A stretch of DNA of 64,000 nucleotides from Chitinophaga sp. S165 (GCF_003182155.1 NZ_QGTG01000003.1:62001-126000); one strand, 5' to 3'; positions 51,642-63,584 are shown, counted from the stretch's first letter. Made by a program: numbers and translations. Notes: generated from the sequence alone by a model not told the origin.

Positions 51642-51770
51642 ATTAGGGGATGTTTATGTTTATTAACCGATTGCTACAATAAAGGTTCAATTCAATGTCG
51701 TCACTTGTATTTCGATGGGGGTAAAATACGCACTTGATGAGAGACTCGCATTAAAGATAGCATATCCCGG

Positions 51771-53378
51771 TTATCTTTCAAGCCTTATTACCAGGCCTTC
51801 ATCCCCGTCAAGACTAATTGTATCACTGACTATGCCGCCTTCAGTTTCAGGGAAAGTGGCAATTTCTATTTTGCCCCGGAACGGAAAATTGGCAGGCCTG
51901 AAATAGCAGGGAAGATGCGTCAGGTTTAACACGATCAGAAATGACGGGTGCCCCTCCTGTTGCCGCATAAAAGACAGGATCTGGTTATCTGCATATACCG
52001 GTGTGTAGTTGCCGGTGCTCAAAGATGGTTCCTGCCTGCGTAAAGTGATAAGCTGGCGGTAGAGGGAGAGTATGGAGAAAGGGTCCGGCTTTTGTGTCTG
52101 CACGTTTGCCCGTTGATAGGTCTTTGACAGGCGTAGCCAGGGTTTGCCTGTTGTGAATCCCGCATTTATGCTGTTATCCCATTGCATGGGGGTACGGGAA
52201 GGGTCCCTGCTTAAGTTCTTGTCAGGCATATTCAACCCCTGTGGGTCCTGTACCTCCTCAAATGGAATGGCAACATTACGCATGCCTATTTCATCGCCGT
52301 AATAGATAGTTGGGGTACCGCGAAGCGTGAGCAACAGCATTGCAGCTACTCTTGCCTGCAATTGTCCGACGCGACTGGCAATACGGTGCTGATCATGATT
52401 GCTCAACACCCAGTTAGGCCAGCCCTGATCGGGCAGGGCGCCTTCATATTGATCTATGGCTACCGAAAGGGCGGCGGCATTCCACGGAAGAGATAACAGC
52501 TGAAAGTTAAATGGCAGGTGAGCGCCTTTGTTGTCTATGCCGTAATAGGTCATCAGTTGCTGAATGGGGAGGTATATTTCCCCTATCATGACGCGGTCGC
52601 CTTCAAATTCTTCCATGACATGCCGCATCTTGCGTACTACTTCATGTACTTCCGGCTGATCGGTAGAGTAGACGGGCAGCTGCTGATTATACGTGGGCAT
52701 GTGCTGTTCATAAGCTGGATTGACAGGGTTGTTACGGAGTTGTTTGTCTTTGATCATATGCCACATTACATCGACGCGGAAGCCATCTACGCCTCTTTTA
52801 AGCCAGTAACGCATGACGTTGAACATGGCTTCCTGTACATCGGGATTGCGCCAGTTCAGGTCAGGCTGTTCTTTCAGGAAAGCATGGAAGTAATACTGCT
52901 GGGTGGTGGGATCCCATTCCCAGGCATCGCCGCCGAAAACACTCAGCCAGTTGTTGGGTACACCGCCATCGGGCAAAGGGTCATGCCAGATGTACCAGTC
53001 GCGTTTAGGATTATCAAGGGATGAACGGGATTCCAGGAACCAGGGGTGCTGATCTGATGTATGATTAGGCACGAGGTCCAGTAATAGCTTCATGCCCCTG
53101 TTATGAACTTCGGTTAGCAGGGCATCAAAGTCCTGTATAGACCCGAATAAAGGATGTATGTCCGTATAGTCAGCAATGTCATAACCGAAATCGGCCATGG
53201 GAGACGGATAAACGGGGGAGAGCCAGACTGCGTCAATGCCCAGCCACTGCAGGTGATCCAGTCTGCTGATGACGCCTCTGAGATCGCCGACGCCATCGCC
53301 ATTGCTATCCTGGAATGAGCGGGGATATACCTGGTATATCACGCCTGTCTGCCACCATTTGTCGTAAATTGTCGCCAT
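51771..53378 (-). CDS. GH13 alpha-glucosidase/oligo-1,6-glucosidase-like enzyme
   Basis: A 535-residue cytoplasmic glycoside hydrolase (no signal peptide). The GH13 core motifs are present: GYDIADY, region I DLVPNHTS, region II DGFRVDVMW (nucleophile Asp203), region III MIGEIYL (acid/base Glu267) and region IV LSNHDQHR (Asp329). The opening WWQTGVIYQVYPRSFQDSNGDGVGDL fits the oligosaccharide-acting subgroup. It is divergent from a secreted GH97 enzyme, which suggests an alpha-glucan utilisation pair. Confidence 0.94.
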   Translation of the reverse strand: MATIYDKWWQTGVIYQVYPRSFQDSNGDGVGDLRGVISRLDHLQWLGIDAVWLSPVYPSPMADFGYDIADYTDIHPLFGSIQDFDALLTEVHNRGMKLLLDLVPNHTSDQHPWFLESRSSLDNPKRDWYIWHDPLPDGGVPNNWLSVFGGDAWEWDPTTQQYYFHAFLKEQPDLNWRNPDVQEAMFNVMRYWLKRGVDGFRVDVMWHMIKDKQLRNNPVNPAYEQHMPTYNQQLPVYSTDQPEVHEVVRKMRHVMEEFEGDRVMIGEIYLPIQQLMTYYGIDNKGAHLPFNFQLLSLPWNAAALSVAIDQYEGALPDQGWPNWVLSNHDQHRIASRVGQLQARVAAMLLLTLRGTPTIYYGDEIGMRNVAIPFEEVQDPQGLNMPDKNLSRDPSRTPMQWDNSINAGFTTGKPWLRLSKTYQRANVQTQKPDPFSILSLYRQLITLRRQEPSLSTGNYTPVYADNQILSFMRQQEGHPSFLIVLNLTHLPCYFRPANFPFRGKIEIATFPETEGGIVSDTISLDGDEGLVIRLER

Positions 53379-53485
53379 TGCTGATGAGGTTTTAATGATA
53401 CGCTATGTGCTCACAACATTTTTGCCAGAATTATCAGACAGGATCAGCAATAGTTCCGGTCCGAAGGTTGTATATTGCCGCTTAA

Positions 53486-55678
<2,193 letters not shown>

Positions 55679-55714
55679 GTCAGATCATCCGGAGCTAACC
55701 GGAAGGTAAGTTTC

Positions 55715-55752
55715 ATAGGGCTGTCCGCCATTGGTGGACAGCCCTATTTTAT
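55715..55752 (+). terminator. terminator after the GH97 gene
   Basis: A 16-bp stem with one G-U pair (ATAGGGCTGTCCGCCA and TGGTGGACAGCCCTAT) lies 37 bases after the stop, followed by a T-rich tail. Confidence 0.88.
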
Positions 55753-55951
55753 TGTATGAATGCTGTTTTGCCGGTCCTGACAGATCATGCTTTTTATTTC
55801 AGTTCAGGTATTGTCTCTTTCAAGGTTTATTATGTCCGGTTTACGGTATAGGTGATTTGCGCCAAACAAGCGCCGATATACCTTTGTTATGCAGGGTGAG
55901 AGCAACGGAGTGGAATGACAAATTACTTTAAACTCAATCAATAAAAATACT

Positions 55952-57004
55952 ATGAACAACAGAGCAAATTTTGGCCGTCGCCGTTTTCTGGGAGCAGCAG
56001 CTCTCATCTTCGCAGCATTGGAACTGGGAAGCCTCAACATGGCAAGCGCCCAGCACAGACAGGCTGGTACAGAGACCACTACTAACACGACAGCTTCCGC
56101 TTCATTCGATCATATCAAACAGATTAAGGCTGGTGTACTTGATGTAGGTTACGTTGACGCAGGGCCTGCTGATGGCGAACCTGTTATCCTGCTTCATGGC
56201 TGGCCATATGATATATACAGCTATAAGGAAGTATCAGAGATTCTGACAGCTAAAGGCTACAGAGTACTGATCCCTTATCTGCGCGGTTCCGGTAGCACAC
56301 GTTTCCTGTCTGCAGCAACACCCCGTAACGGACAACAATCAGCAATAGCTGTTGATATCATTGCCTTTATGGATGCACTGAAAATTAAGAAAGCAGTAGT
56401 AGGCGGATTTGACTGGGGTGCACGTACTGCCGATATTATGGCTGCCCTGTGGCCTGAACGCGTAAAAGGCCTGGTATCAGTAAGTGGTTACCTGATCGGT
56501 AGTCAGGCGGGCAATAAAGCGCCTTTGCCTCCTAAAGCTGAATTGTTATGGTGGTATCAATATTACTTTGCGACAGAACGTGGTCGCGCGGGATACGCAG
56601 CCAACACGGACGAATTCAATAAACTGATCTGGGAGCTTGCTTCTCCACAGTGGAAATTCAGCGACGCTACTTTTAAACAGTCAGCAGCATCATTTGATAA
56701 TCCTGACCACGTACAGATCGTAATTGATAACTATCGCTGGAGGCTGGGTCTGTCCAAAGGAGAATCAAAATACGATGAACTGGAAAAGAAACTGGCAACC
56801 GGACCTGCTATCACAGTACCTAGTGTAACGCTTGAAGGAGATGCAAACGGTGCGCCTCATCCTGATCCATCACAATATGCAAAAAGGTTTACCGGTAAGT
56901 ATGTACATCATACGCTTACAGGTGGTGTAGGACACAATCTCCCACAGGAAGCACCTCAGGCATTTGCAGATGCGATCATAGAAGTGGACAACTTCGCTAA
57001 ATAG
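55952..57004 (+). CDS. TAT-exported alpha/beta hydrolase with Asp nucleophile (epoxide hydrolase/dehalogenase-like)
   Basis: A 350-residue protein with a twin-arginine signal (GRRRFLGAAALIFAALELG). The alpha/beta hydrolase domain has the oxyanion HGWP at 82-85, PYLRGSGSTRF, and nucleophile elbow GGFDWGAR. Asp154 stands where esterases have Ser, as in epoxide hydrolases and haloalkane dehalogenases. GGVGHNLPQE near residue 330 supplies the His. Export by TAT suggests a cofactor or folded protein. Monocistronic, with a bidirectional terminator. Confidence 0.88.
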   Translation: MNNRANFGRRRFLGAAALIFAALELGSLNMASAQHRQAGTETTTNTTASASFDHIKQIKAGVLDVGYVDAGPADGEPVILLHGWPYDIYSYKEVSEILTAKGYRVLIPYLRGSGSTRFLSAATPRNGQQSAIAVDIIAFMDALKIKKAVVGGFDWGARTADIMAALWPERVKGLVSVSGYLIGSQAGNKAPLPPKAELLWWYQYYFATERGRAGYAANTDEFNKLIWELASPQWKFSDATFKQSAASFDNPDHVQIVIDNYRWRLGLSKGESKYDELEKKLATGPAITVPSVTLEGDANGAPHPDPSQYAKRFTGKYVHHTLTGGVGHNLPQEAPQAFADAIIEVDNFAK

Positions 57005-57033
57005 ACTTTTAGGGGTTAATGTTTCATAAAAAA

Positions 57034-57061
57034 ACAGGGCTGACTTTATGGTCGGCCCTGT
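57034..57061. terminator. bidirectional terminator
   Basis: ACAGGGCTGAC pairs with GTCGGCCCTGT (one G-U) around a 6-base loop, with A-run before and T-rich after, between convergent genes. Confidence 0.88.
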
Positions 57062-57067
57062 TGCTTT

Positions 57068-58138
57068 TTATTTATGTATGATCTCCCGTTGTACGCCGGG
57101 GATTTCCATTATAAGGTCGGCGCCGTATGCACTGGAAGGCGTTTGGTAACCCGGTTTGTAATCGCCGCTGATGATCTTCTTTGAAATAACCAGCACGGCG
57201 AAGGCTGTCAGTGAATAAGCTTCAGGCGTTTCCATACTTGCTTCTACTGTTGCGCCTTTTGCGTTTGTGACCTTACCACGGACATAACTGACTGCTTTAT
57301 CACGTACCGTCTGGTCCGGGCCGGCAGATTGCATTTTGAATATGCCCATGATGATACTACGCATGAAAGAGGTTTTCAGCAGCCAGTTAAATGCAGACTG
57401 TGCTTTCAGGAAGTACCACGCAGCTTTATTGATAGCGGTATAGGTCGTGATATTTGGAATGCCGGTAGAAAAGTAGGCAGTACTGATATCTCCCCAGGGA
57501 ATACTCATCACGAACACCGGGTGTTTATAGCCGGGGAATGTAACTGACATGCCCTTTTTACCCATAGGCTCATAAGCGATCTGTCCGTTTTTGCGGGTAG
57601 CGCCGGGAGTACCCAGTTTGTGCAGGGTGCTGATAGAAGTACCGCGTGACAAGGCACTGCCGATCACTGCAAAAGCAATTGTCAGATGATCTGCATCGGG
57701 TAGCTGTTGTTTCAGGAACAGGGCCAGGCAGTCTGTAGGCACGACGTCAAAGCCTGCGCCGGGAAGGATCATGATGTCCTTTGCTTTCGCCTGTTTATCG
57801 TAACCCTGGAGTAATTCAAATACATCAAGGTCGCCGTTGAGGTCAATGTAATGTGTATTGGTAGCAATGCAGGCATCTATCATGGGCTGTGCCGTGATAT
57901 GATAAGGGCCTGCGGCCTGTATAACAAGGGAGATATCCTCCAGTGCAGCTTGTAAGGCGGCACTATCATCCAGTCCGACAATGCGGAAAGGTAGTCCGAG
58001 TTCTTTTGCGAGGGCCTCTATAGCCGTCTTTTTTCTACCGGCAAGAATAGGTTGCAGGCCATACTGACTGGCATACCGGGCTATTAATTCACCGGTATAG
58101 CCATTGGCCCCATAGAGTAGGATACTGTTACGTTGCAT
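57068..58138 (-). CDS. saccharopine-dehydrogenase-like NAD(P)-binding oxidoreductase
   Basis: A 356-residue protein whose N-terminus ILLYGANGYTGELIARYA is a Rossmann fold, followed by PILAGRKKTAIEALAKEL. The catalytic-domain part, with VIQAAGPYHITAQPMIDACIATNTHYIDLNGD and GAGFDVVPTDCLALFLK, is typical of bacterial saccharopine-dehydrogenase-like and trans-acting enoyl reductase proteins. The substrate is unknown. ATG 58138 (MQRNSILL) is the family-like start. Confidence 0.87.
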   Translation of the reverse strand: MQRNSILLYGANGYTGELIARYASQYGLQPILAGRKKTAIEALAKELGLPFRIVGLDDSAALQAALEDISLVIQAAGPYHITAQPMIDACIATNTHYIDLNGDLDVFELLQGYDKQAKAKDIMILPGAGFDVVPTDCLALFLKQQLPDADHLTIAFAVIGSALSRGTSISTLHKLGTPGATRKNGQIAYEPMGKKGMSVTFPGYKHPVFVMSIPWGDISTAYFSTGIPNITTYTAINKAAWYFLKAQSAFNWLLKTSFMRSIIMGIFKMQSAGPDQTVRDKAVSYVRGKVTNAKGATVEASMETPEAYSLTAFAVLVISKKIISGDYKPGYQTPSSAYGADLIMEIPGVQREIIHK

Positions 58139-58213
58139 GCATGAAAAATACACGATACGCTCCAAACTACAAATTATAGTTTGCAGGGATGCAATGAAGT
58201 ATGGTCATTACAA

Positions 58214-58423
58214 TCAGTGATGTGTTTGCGGATGCAACAGCTTAAACAGTTCTTTCTTCAAGTCTTCCTGGCTGAATTTGTCTAATTGGATAGTATCAAT
58301 TTCATACCATTTCTTCTTGTTACCAAGCTGTCCGATAACATATGTGTGTCCGGCTTGTGCAGGTTCGCTTGTTTCGGGGTGCTTTTTGGAAAGCGTTACA
58401 ACGACGTCTTTATATTTTGACAT
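58214..58423 (-). CDS. small uncharacterised protein
   Basis: A 69-residue soluble protein starting MSKYKDVVVTLSKKHPETSE, with a central WYEIDTIQLDKFSQED and a helical end with His (LLHPQTHH). No family is recognised. It lies 27 bases downstream of the MarR-GNAT gene on the same strand and is probably in the same transcript. Confidence 0.6.
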   Translation of the reverse strand: MSKYKDVVVTLSKKHPETSEPAQAGHTYVIGQLGNKKKWYEIDTIQLDKFSQEDLKKELFKLLHPQTHH

Positions 58424-58450
58424 ACCCTGAATATAACGAAAAAATCCGGA

Positions 58451-59401
58451 TTACAGCAGACGTTCCATCTGAATGTTGCAGCGTTCGTAGGGAGAAGGAT
58501 GTCCGACGATCTTTTCAAACCCTAATTTATAGTATAGATTGATAGCTGGTTTCAGAATGGTATTGCTTTCCAGGTATATTTTGGTTGCGCCCAGCGATCT
58601 GGCCTTTTCGAGGATGGCGCTACCAAGCAGCCAGCCGATACTTTTGCCTTGAGCGGTGGGAGAGACCGCCATTTTCGCCAGTTCGTAGTCGTATGCCGGG
58701 TCTTTCATTTTAATGAGTGCACAGACGCCTACAGGGACATCTTCATATAAGGCGACAAGGATGTGGCCTCCGTTATCCAGGATATAGCCCTGTGGATTGT
58801 CCAGCGCTTTATAGTCTGCTTCTTCCATCTTGAAGTATTTGGAGATCCATTCTACGTTCAGGTCTTTAAAAGCCTGCTGGTAGGCTGGCTGATAGTCTAC
58901 GATCTTCACTTTCCGGCTTTCTCTTTCCTTTTTCTGTTCCTGTACCCAGCGTAACAGGCTTTTTTGTTCCAGCAGGAATTCCCATTCTGCAATGGCTTTC
59001 CACAGGTCGTGCTGCGTATTGGCAGAAATGGCTTCTATAGCGTTTTTTACGTCAGTATATTGTTCCTGGATCTTACCGGTGATGTCTTTGCCTTTTGCAG
59101 AAAGACTGACCATGTTCCTGCGACCGTCTGTCTTGTCCTTTTTCTCTTTTACGAGACCCTTTTCCACCATTTCACTGATGATCTTACTCACGGAAGGGTG
59201 GGAGTGCCCGATCTCTTTGGCAATGGCGGTAATGGTCATTGCTTCGCCACGTGATAATACATAGAACACGGGGAACCATTTAGGGTTCATGTCTACACCG
59301 TACATCTGGTAGATCTGCGTAGCATCTTCTGTTATTTTTTCTGTTAACAGGCGTAGTCTGCTTCCTACGGCAAACTTGCCCACAGTGTCAAAAAAGCTCA
59401 T
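58451..59401 (-). CDS. MarR-type regulator fused to a GNAT acetyltransferase
   Basis: A 316-residue fusion. Residues 1-150 form a MarR winged helix (ITAIAKEIGHSHPSVSKIISEMVEKGLVKEKKDKTDGRRNMVSLS). Residues 165-316 form a GNAT domain (KMAVSPTAQGKSIGWLLGSAILEKARSLGATKIYLESNTILKPAINLYYKLGFEKI). Such fusions occur in several Bacteroidota and actinobacteria and are believed to acetylate a small molecule while regulating transcription. Operator-like sites at its promoter indicate autoregulation. Confidence 0.92.
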   Translation of the reverse strand: MSFFDTVGKFAVGSRLRLLTEKITEDATQIYQMYGVDMNPKWFPVFYVLSRGEAMTITAIAKEIGHSHPSVSKIISEMVEKGLVKEKKDKTDGRRNMVSLSAKGKDITGKIQEQYTDVKNAIEAISANTQHDLWKAIAEWEFLLEQKSLLRWVQEQKKERESRKVKIVDYQPAYQQAFKDLNVEWISKYFKMEEADYKALDNPQGYILDNGGHILVALYEDVPVGVCALIKMKDPAYDYELAKMAVSPTAQGKSIGWLLGSAILEKARSLGATKIYLESNTILKPAINLYYKLGFEKIVGHPSPYERCNIQMERLL

Positions 59402-59427
59402 AGCTGGACAATTATGTAGTTAATTAT

Positions 59428-59471
59428 GTAACTGGTTACGTAAATGTACGGATATTTAGGTAATCAGTTAC
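59428..59471. promoter_or_regulatory. two GTAAC/GTTAC dyads at the MarR-GNAT promoter
   Basis: GTAACTGGTTAC (59428-59439) and GTAATCAGTTAC (59460-59471) are similar imperfect dyads 32 bp apart, three helical turns. On the minus strand the element TACATTTA at 59441-59448 fits a near-consensus -7, placing one dyad over the start point and the other over -33. Likely binding sites of the MarR domain. Confidence 0.55.
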
Positions 59472-59505
59472 GGTTTTTTTTGTGAACAGCGATCTGGCTT
59501 AATAA

Positions 59506-59537
59506 AAAAGCTACCCGCGGGATGGCGGATAGCTTTT
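59506..59537 (-). terminator. terminator of the efflux operon
   Basis: A 13-bp stem with one mismatch (AAAAGCTACCCGC and GCGGATAGCTTTT) has its A-run on the plus strand at 59504-59509, giving a U-run in the minus-strand transcript, 38 bases past the transporter stop. Confidence 0.78.
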
Positions 59538-59574
59538 AACCTAAACTCTGCTACAATATATAGCGTCTTTGTAT

Positions 59575-61173
59575 TTACCTTATGGCAGGCCTGTTTTTTG
59601 GCGTAAAGAGGAATTGGAAGAACCTGTTAACGTATGGCGCTACTATAACCATCAGCAGGACTGTCACTGAAATGATGAACATGAGTTTGAATACATACAT
59701 ATTTGTCATTAGCTGTGACTGCACCGTCAGGGCCCTGTTGATATTTGTATGGGCCAGGGCGTTCGCCTGATCGATACCGAATCCTTTGGAGCGGAACAAT
59801 TGTACAAACTGGTTGAACCTTTGCGAGAAGTTATCATTCAGATTGGTGAGGTTGCGAAGGAACCTCTCTTTGTTCATCTGGTTGAAGTACAATTGCAAGG
59901 TGTAAAATCCGGCGAAGCTGTTCAAGCCGGTAATAAACCTTGATATGGTGGCCATACTTATCCCGGTAAAACCTACATATGCGGGCAACCCGGAGACTGT
60001 GAAAACGATGATCGGAAAGAACAGCATGCCTGACGCCGCACCCTGGAGAAAGACAGGCCAGGCCAGATCAGAGAAGGACATATCTGTTGTAAATATTGAA
60101 TACATCCAGATGTGATAAATGGCCAGGAGTGTTAGTCCGGGGATAAACAATACACGGAACGGCAACTTCTTTGCCAGTACTACTAATGATACGATAGTAA
60201 AGATGAGCGTACCTGAAAAGTTGAGTGCCGCCAGCCGCATGATCTTATAAGTGTCCCACCTTACAACGGTGGCGCAATATCCATAGATCAGGTTGATGCT
60301 GTCTTTGATACCAAAGTATACTACCAGGAGGAGCAGCCCTGCAATGAACTGTTTTGATTTAAATACTCCGGGATGGAGATATGGTCTTTTTAATGTCGTC
60401 TGACGATAATAGATTATCCCAATGCTCATAAAGGCAATGAAGCCCGACGTCACGATGCGCTGGTCTGTAAACCAGTAGAATTTAGGACCATAGATAAAGG
60501 TATAGGCGAGGCTGATACCGAAGGTCAGCATGGCCACAAAACTAAACCAGTCTATCTGGTACAGCGGGTACCTTTTCATTCCGGTCTTTGGTTTCAGCAG
60601 CAACAATACTAGCAGCAGGGTAAAAACCTGGTAACCTGTCAGGTATTTATAGATATTTGGCCAGTCATAGTTATCAGTGACCCAGGCGCTCAATATTCCG
60701 ACTACGACAACGTTACCGAGGATCGTTGTATAAAATATAGTGGAACCGATGGCGGTAGCTTTGTCGGGCGGCAGGCTGGCAAAGTACAACGTTAAAATTG
60801 ATCCTGCTATGCAGGCCACTTCAATACCGATCAGTAATCGCAGTACCATGAAAACGAAAATATCTGTCGTGTACAGGCTGGCAATACTGAGCAGGATACT
60901 GATAGTGATAACGGTGATCATGTAGGACCTTCTTTCAAAGTACCGCAGGAACCTGAACTGAATAGGCAAAATGGCCAGGATACCGACATAGGTAAGCTGT
61001 AAAGACAGGGTGATGTCTTCCGGTTGCGCACCGAAGTGGCTTACTACATAGTTCTGGTTAAGTGCGTAGAGGCCGAATTGGATGATACCAGAGAGAAGGA
61101 TCAGGAAAAGGGCGACCCAGAGGACCAGCTTCCTTTTCTTTATCCACGGTTTGAAAAAGTCCGGTGCGTTCAT
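59575..61173 (-). CDS. 14-helix MFS efflux transporter (EmrB-like)
   Basis: A 532-residue MFS transporter with about 14 hydrophobic helices, starting MNAPDFFKPWIKKRKLVLW. It is encoded 4 bases after the HlyD-type gene. Features include GIEVACIAGSILTLYFASLPPDKATAIGSTIFY, a drug/H+ antiporter-like segment, and a periplasmic-side loop rich in Asn/Phe/Gln (residues 430-475). It is the energised pump of the tripartite operon TolC-HlyD-MFS. Confidence 0.88.
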   Translation of the reverse strand: MNAPDFFKPWIKKRKLVLWVALFLILLSGIIQFGLYALNQNYVVSHFGAQPEDITLSLQLTYVGILAILPIQFRFLRYFERRSYMITVITISILLSIASLYTTDIFVFMVLRLLIGIEVACIAGSILTLYFASLPPDKATAIGSTIFYTTILGNVVVVGILSAWVTDNYDWPNIYKYLTGYQVFTLLLVLLLLKPKTGMKRYPLYQIDWFSFVAMLTFGISLAYTFIYGPKFYWFTDQRIVTSGFIAFMSIGIIYYRQTTLKRPYLHPGVFKSKQFIAGLLLLVVYFGIKDSINLIYGYCATVVRWDTYKIMRLAALNFSGTLIFTIVSLVVLAKKLPFRVLFIPGLTLLAIYHIWMYSIFTTDMSFSDLAWPVFLQGAASGMLFFPIIVFTVSGLPAYVGFTGISMATISRFITGLNSFAGFYTLQLYFNQMNKERFLRNLTNLNDNFSQRFNQFVQLFRSKGFGIDQANALAHTNINRALTVQSQLMTNMYVFKLMFIISVTVLLMVIVAPYVNRFFQFLFTPKNRPAIR

Positions 61174-61177
61174 GATG

Positions 61178-62221
61178 CTATTTTTTAACGGTAATGAGTG
61201 CATTCATGCCAACCTTAACATCAGCAAGTGCAGTGTCAGTAAAGGCTATTTTTACCGGGATACGCTGCGTGATCTTCACGAAGTTACCTGTTGAGTTGTC
61301 CGGAGGTAAAAGTGAGAATTTAGCGCCTGTACTGGGCGAAATAGAGGTGATATAGCCTTTGAACACTCTACCGGGGATAGCATCGATCGTTATATCTACT
61401 GTTTTGCCTTCGATCATGGCGGACATCTGTGTTTCCTTGAAGTTGGCTATCACCCATTTGTTCTTTTCGTTGACGATGGAGACCAGCGGTTGTCCTGCCT
61501 GGATCTGCTGTCCTTCCTGGATCACTTTTCTGCCCAGGCGACCGCTATAAGGAGCGGTGATGACAGTGTATCCGAGGTTGATGCGTGCGAATTCCAGTAT
61601 TGTTTGTTTCCTTTTCTGGTCTGCAGCTAAGAGCGCCTCCCTGCTTTTCAGTTCTTCAATTTTTGAGTAACTGGTTTTAAGGGTATTGTTGGCAGCGCTG
61701 AAGTCGCTCACAGCTACATCGTAACGGGCCTTTACCTGTTCGTATTCTGCGCCGGTGGCAGCTTCTTCCTTCATCAGGTTCTCGTACCTTTTAATATCCT
61801 GTTGCTGTTGCCATAACCTGGCTTTTGAAGAGGAGATCTGATCTTTGTTGATGAGCGTACCCGATTGGGCCGCGGCGATACTGGCTGCCAGTACTTCCTG
61901 CTGTGCGTATGAGTCCTGTAATGCGGCTTCTGCTTCCTGTACCTTGTTCTTGTATTCCCTGTCATCCAGTATCACCAGGGTATCCCCCTTGTCAACCCAC
62001 TCGTTCTCTTCAAATAATATTGTTTGGATATATCCTGCTGCCCTTGCAGAAACAGGATTGATATATGCTTCTACCTGTGCATCGTTCGTTTCTTCAAATT
62101 GTTTTGATCTTCTGAACATCTTATAGAAATAGATAAGGGCTATGATGATGATAGTGACCGCAATAGTGGTCATTATGATCTGGCTGATCTTTTTTCCGGT
62201 TTTATTGGCTGTTTGTGACAT
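61178..62221 (-). CDS. HlyD/EmrA-family membrane fusion protein
   Basis: A 347-residue periplasmic adaptor with one N-terminal transmembrane helix (IIMTTIAVTIIIIALIYFYKMF), the lipoyl-half motif AYINPVSARAAGYIQTILFEENEWVDKGDTLVILDD, a long coiled-coil hairpin (residues 75-200), and the second half VITAPYSGRLGRKVIQEGQQIQAGQPLVSIV. It links the MFS pump to the TolC channel. Co-transcribed with its neighbours. Confidence 0.93.
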   Translation of the reverse strand: MSQTANKTGKKISQIIMTTIAVTIIIIALIYFYKMFRRSKQFEETNDAQVEAYINPVSARAAGYIQTILFEENEWVDKGDTLVILDDREYKNKVQEAEAALQDSYAQQEVLAASIAAAQSGTLINKDQISSSKARLWQQQQDIKRYENLMKEEAATGAEYEQVKARYDVAVSDFSAANNTLKTSYSKIEELKSREALLAADQKRKQTILEFARINLGYTVITAPYSGRLGRKVIQEGQQIQAGQPLVSIVNEKNKWVIANFKETQMSAMIEGKTVDITIDAIPGRVFKGYITSISPSTGAKFSLLPPDNSTGNFVKITQRIPVKIAFTDTALADVKVGMNALITVKK

Positions 62222-62258
62222 ATCTTAAGGTTTAAGAGTTTAATGAAAGGAATGCTGA

Positions 62259-63584
62259 TCAGAGTTTACCGGTTGTATACAATAGTCTGTAGTAAAAGGC
62301 CAGAGCGTCTGTCTGAGATCTGATAAGATTATATTTTGACTCCAGGTAAAGGTTGTCTGCATCCAGCAGATCGGTGAGCAGTGCCAGCTGGTTAAAGTAT
62401 TTGGCGCTGACGATCTTATAGTTGGCGCTTGCCTGCGCTATGGAAGATTCGGCAACCGTTATCCTGTGAAGAGATTCGTTGTATTTGATGTGCAGGGCGT
62501 TCGCTTCCTGGTTTGCATCGTCCCTGATGACAGACTCCTGTGTCTGTAATGCGCTCAGCCGGATCTTTGCCGCCCTTTCCTTATCCTTATTGTGATATAT
62601 TGACGAGATCGCATATTGTGCCCTTATTCCGATAAACCCTACTGAAAATGCCTGGTCTTTCGGAGGGAACATCAGGTTGTTGGGATAGTTCACACCATAG
62701 GCGGAGAAGGCCTGTAATGTAGGCAGGTAAGCACCCCTGATAGCTTTGATCCTGTTTTCCAGCAGTTTTTGTTGTTGCTGCGTTCTTAGTACGGCATAGG
62801 AAGTTTGCCGGGCGTTGGTGACAAAGTCAGTGAGTGATGCAGGCGCCGGCTTTTCACCGCTCACAGAGTCTGTCGGAATGATCTGTGTATGTTCAGGAAG
62901 GTCCAGGAGCACACTCAGTCTGGAAACAGCAATGGCAAGGTCGTTTTCATTTTGCTCACGGCTTAGTTTCTGGTTGTCCAGGATCAGCTGTGCTCTTAGC
63001 AGGTCACTCCTTGTCACCCGCTGGTTCCGGAAGAGTGCGTCGATATTTTTAACACGTGTTTCTGCGCGTCTTATCTGTTCGGTGATAACAGTGTCCTGTT
63101 CTGTTAGTCGTATAATGTTAAGGTAAGCGGATATGGCTTGAAGGTATATGTTACCGGACAGGTCGAGTGTGTTCAGTGATGCGAGGTCCTTTCTGATCTG
63201 TTGTTCCCTGATAGCGGCATTTTGTCTGCCACCTGCAAATATAGTTACAGAAGACTCCATGCCCAGGGCTGCGCTGTTGGCGGTAGGGGGGCGGGTTATA
63301 GAATGTCCGTCGGAGAGTCCGCCGTCATAGAGCGTCACTTTACTGAAGCGCTGATAACTGCCGTTTATGCCTACATAAGGAAGCTTGCTGATCTTCGCGT
63401 CCTTGAGCTCTGCGCTTACTGCGTCTTCTTCTGTCTGTGAAATACTGATCTGCCTGTTCTTTTGCTTTGCCAGCTGCAGTACGTCCTGTAATGACATTTT
63501 ATAGATGGAATCCTGTGCGAACGAAGGTAAAGTGAATACGATCGCAGACAGGGCAGTAAGCGCCTGTTTAACTATACTTTTCAT
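62259..63584 (-). CDS. TolC-family outer-membrane efflux protein
   Basis: A 441-residue exported outer-membrane channel with signal MKSIVKQALTALSAIVFTLPSFAQ, the family start YKMSLQDVLQLAKQKNRQISISQ and two long helical coiled-coil repeats (residues 50-220 and 260-430). The middle segment is ALGMESSVTIFAGGRQNAAIREQQ. It begins 17 bases after the TetR-type gene and precedes HlyD and MFS genes in one operon. Confidence 0.92.
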   Translation of the reverse strand: MKSIVKQALTALSAIVFTLPSFAQDSIYKMSLQDVLQLAKQKNRQISISQTEEDAVSAELKDAKISKLPYVGINGSYQRFSKVTLYDGGLSDGHSITRPPTANSAALGMESSVTIFAGGRQNAAIREQQIRKDLASLNTLDLSGNIYLQAISAYLNIIRLTEQDTVITEQIRRAETRVKNIDALFRNQRVTRSDLLRAQLILDNQKLSREQNENDLAIAVSRLSVLLDLPEHTQIIPTDSVSGEKPAPASLTDFVTNARQTSYAVLRTQQQQKLLENRIKAIRGAYLPTLQAFSAYGVNYPNNLMFPPKDQAFSVGFIGIRAQYAISSIYHNKDKERAAKIRLSALQTQESVIRDDANQEANALHIKYNESLHRITVAESSIAQASANYKIVSAKYFNQLALLTDLLDADNLYLESKYNLIRSQTDALAFYYRLLYTTGKL

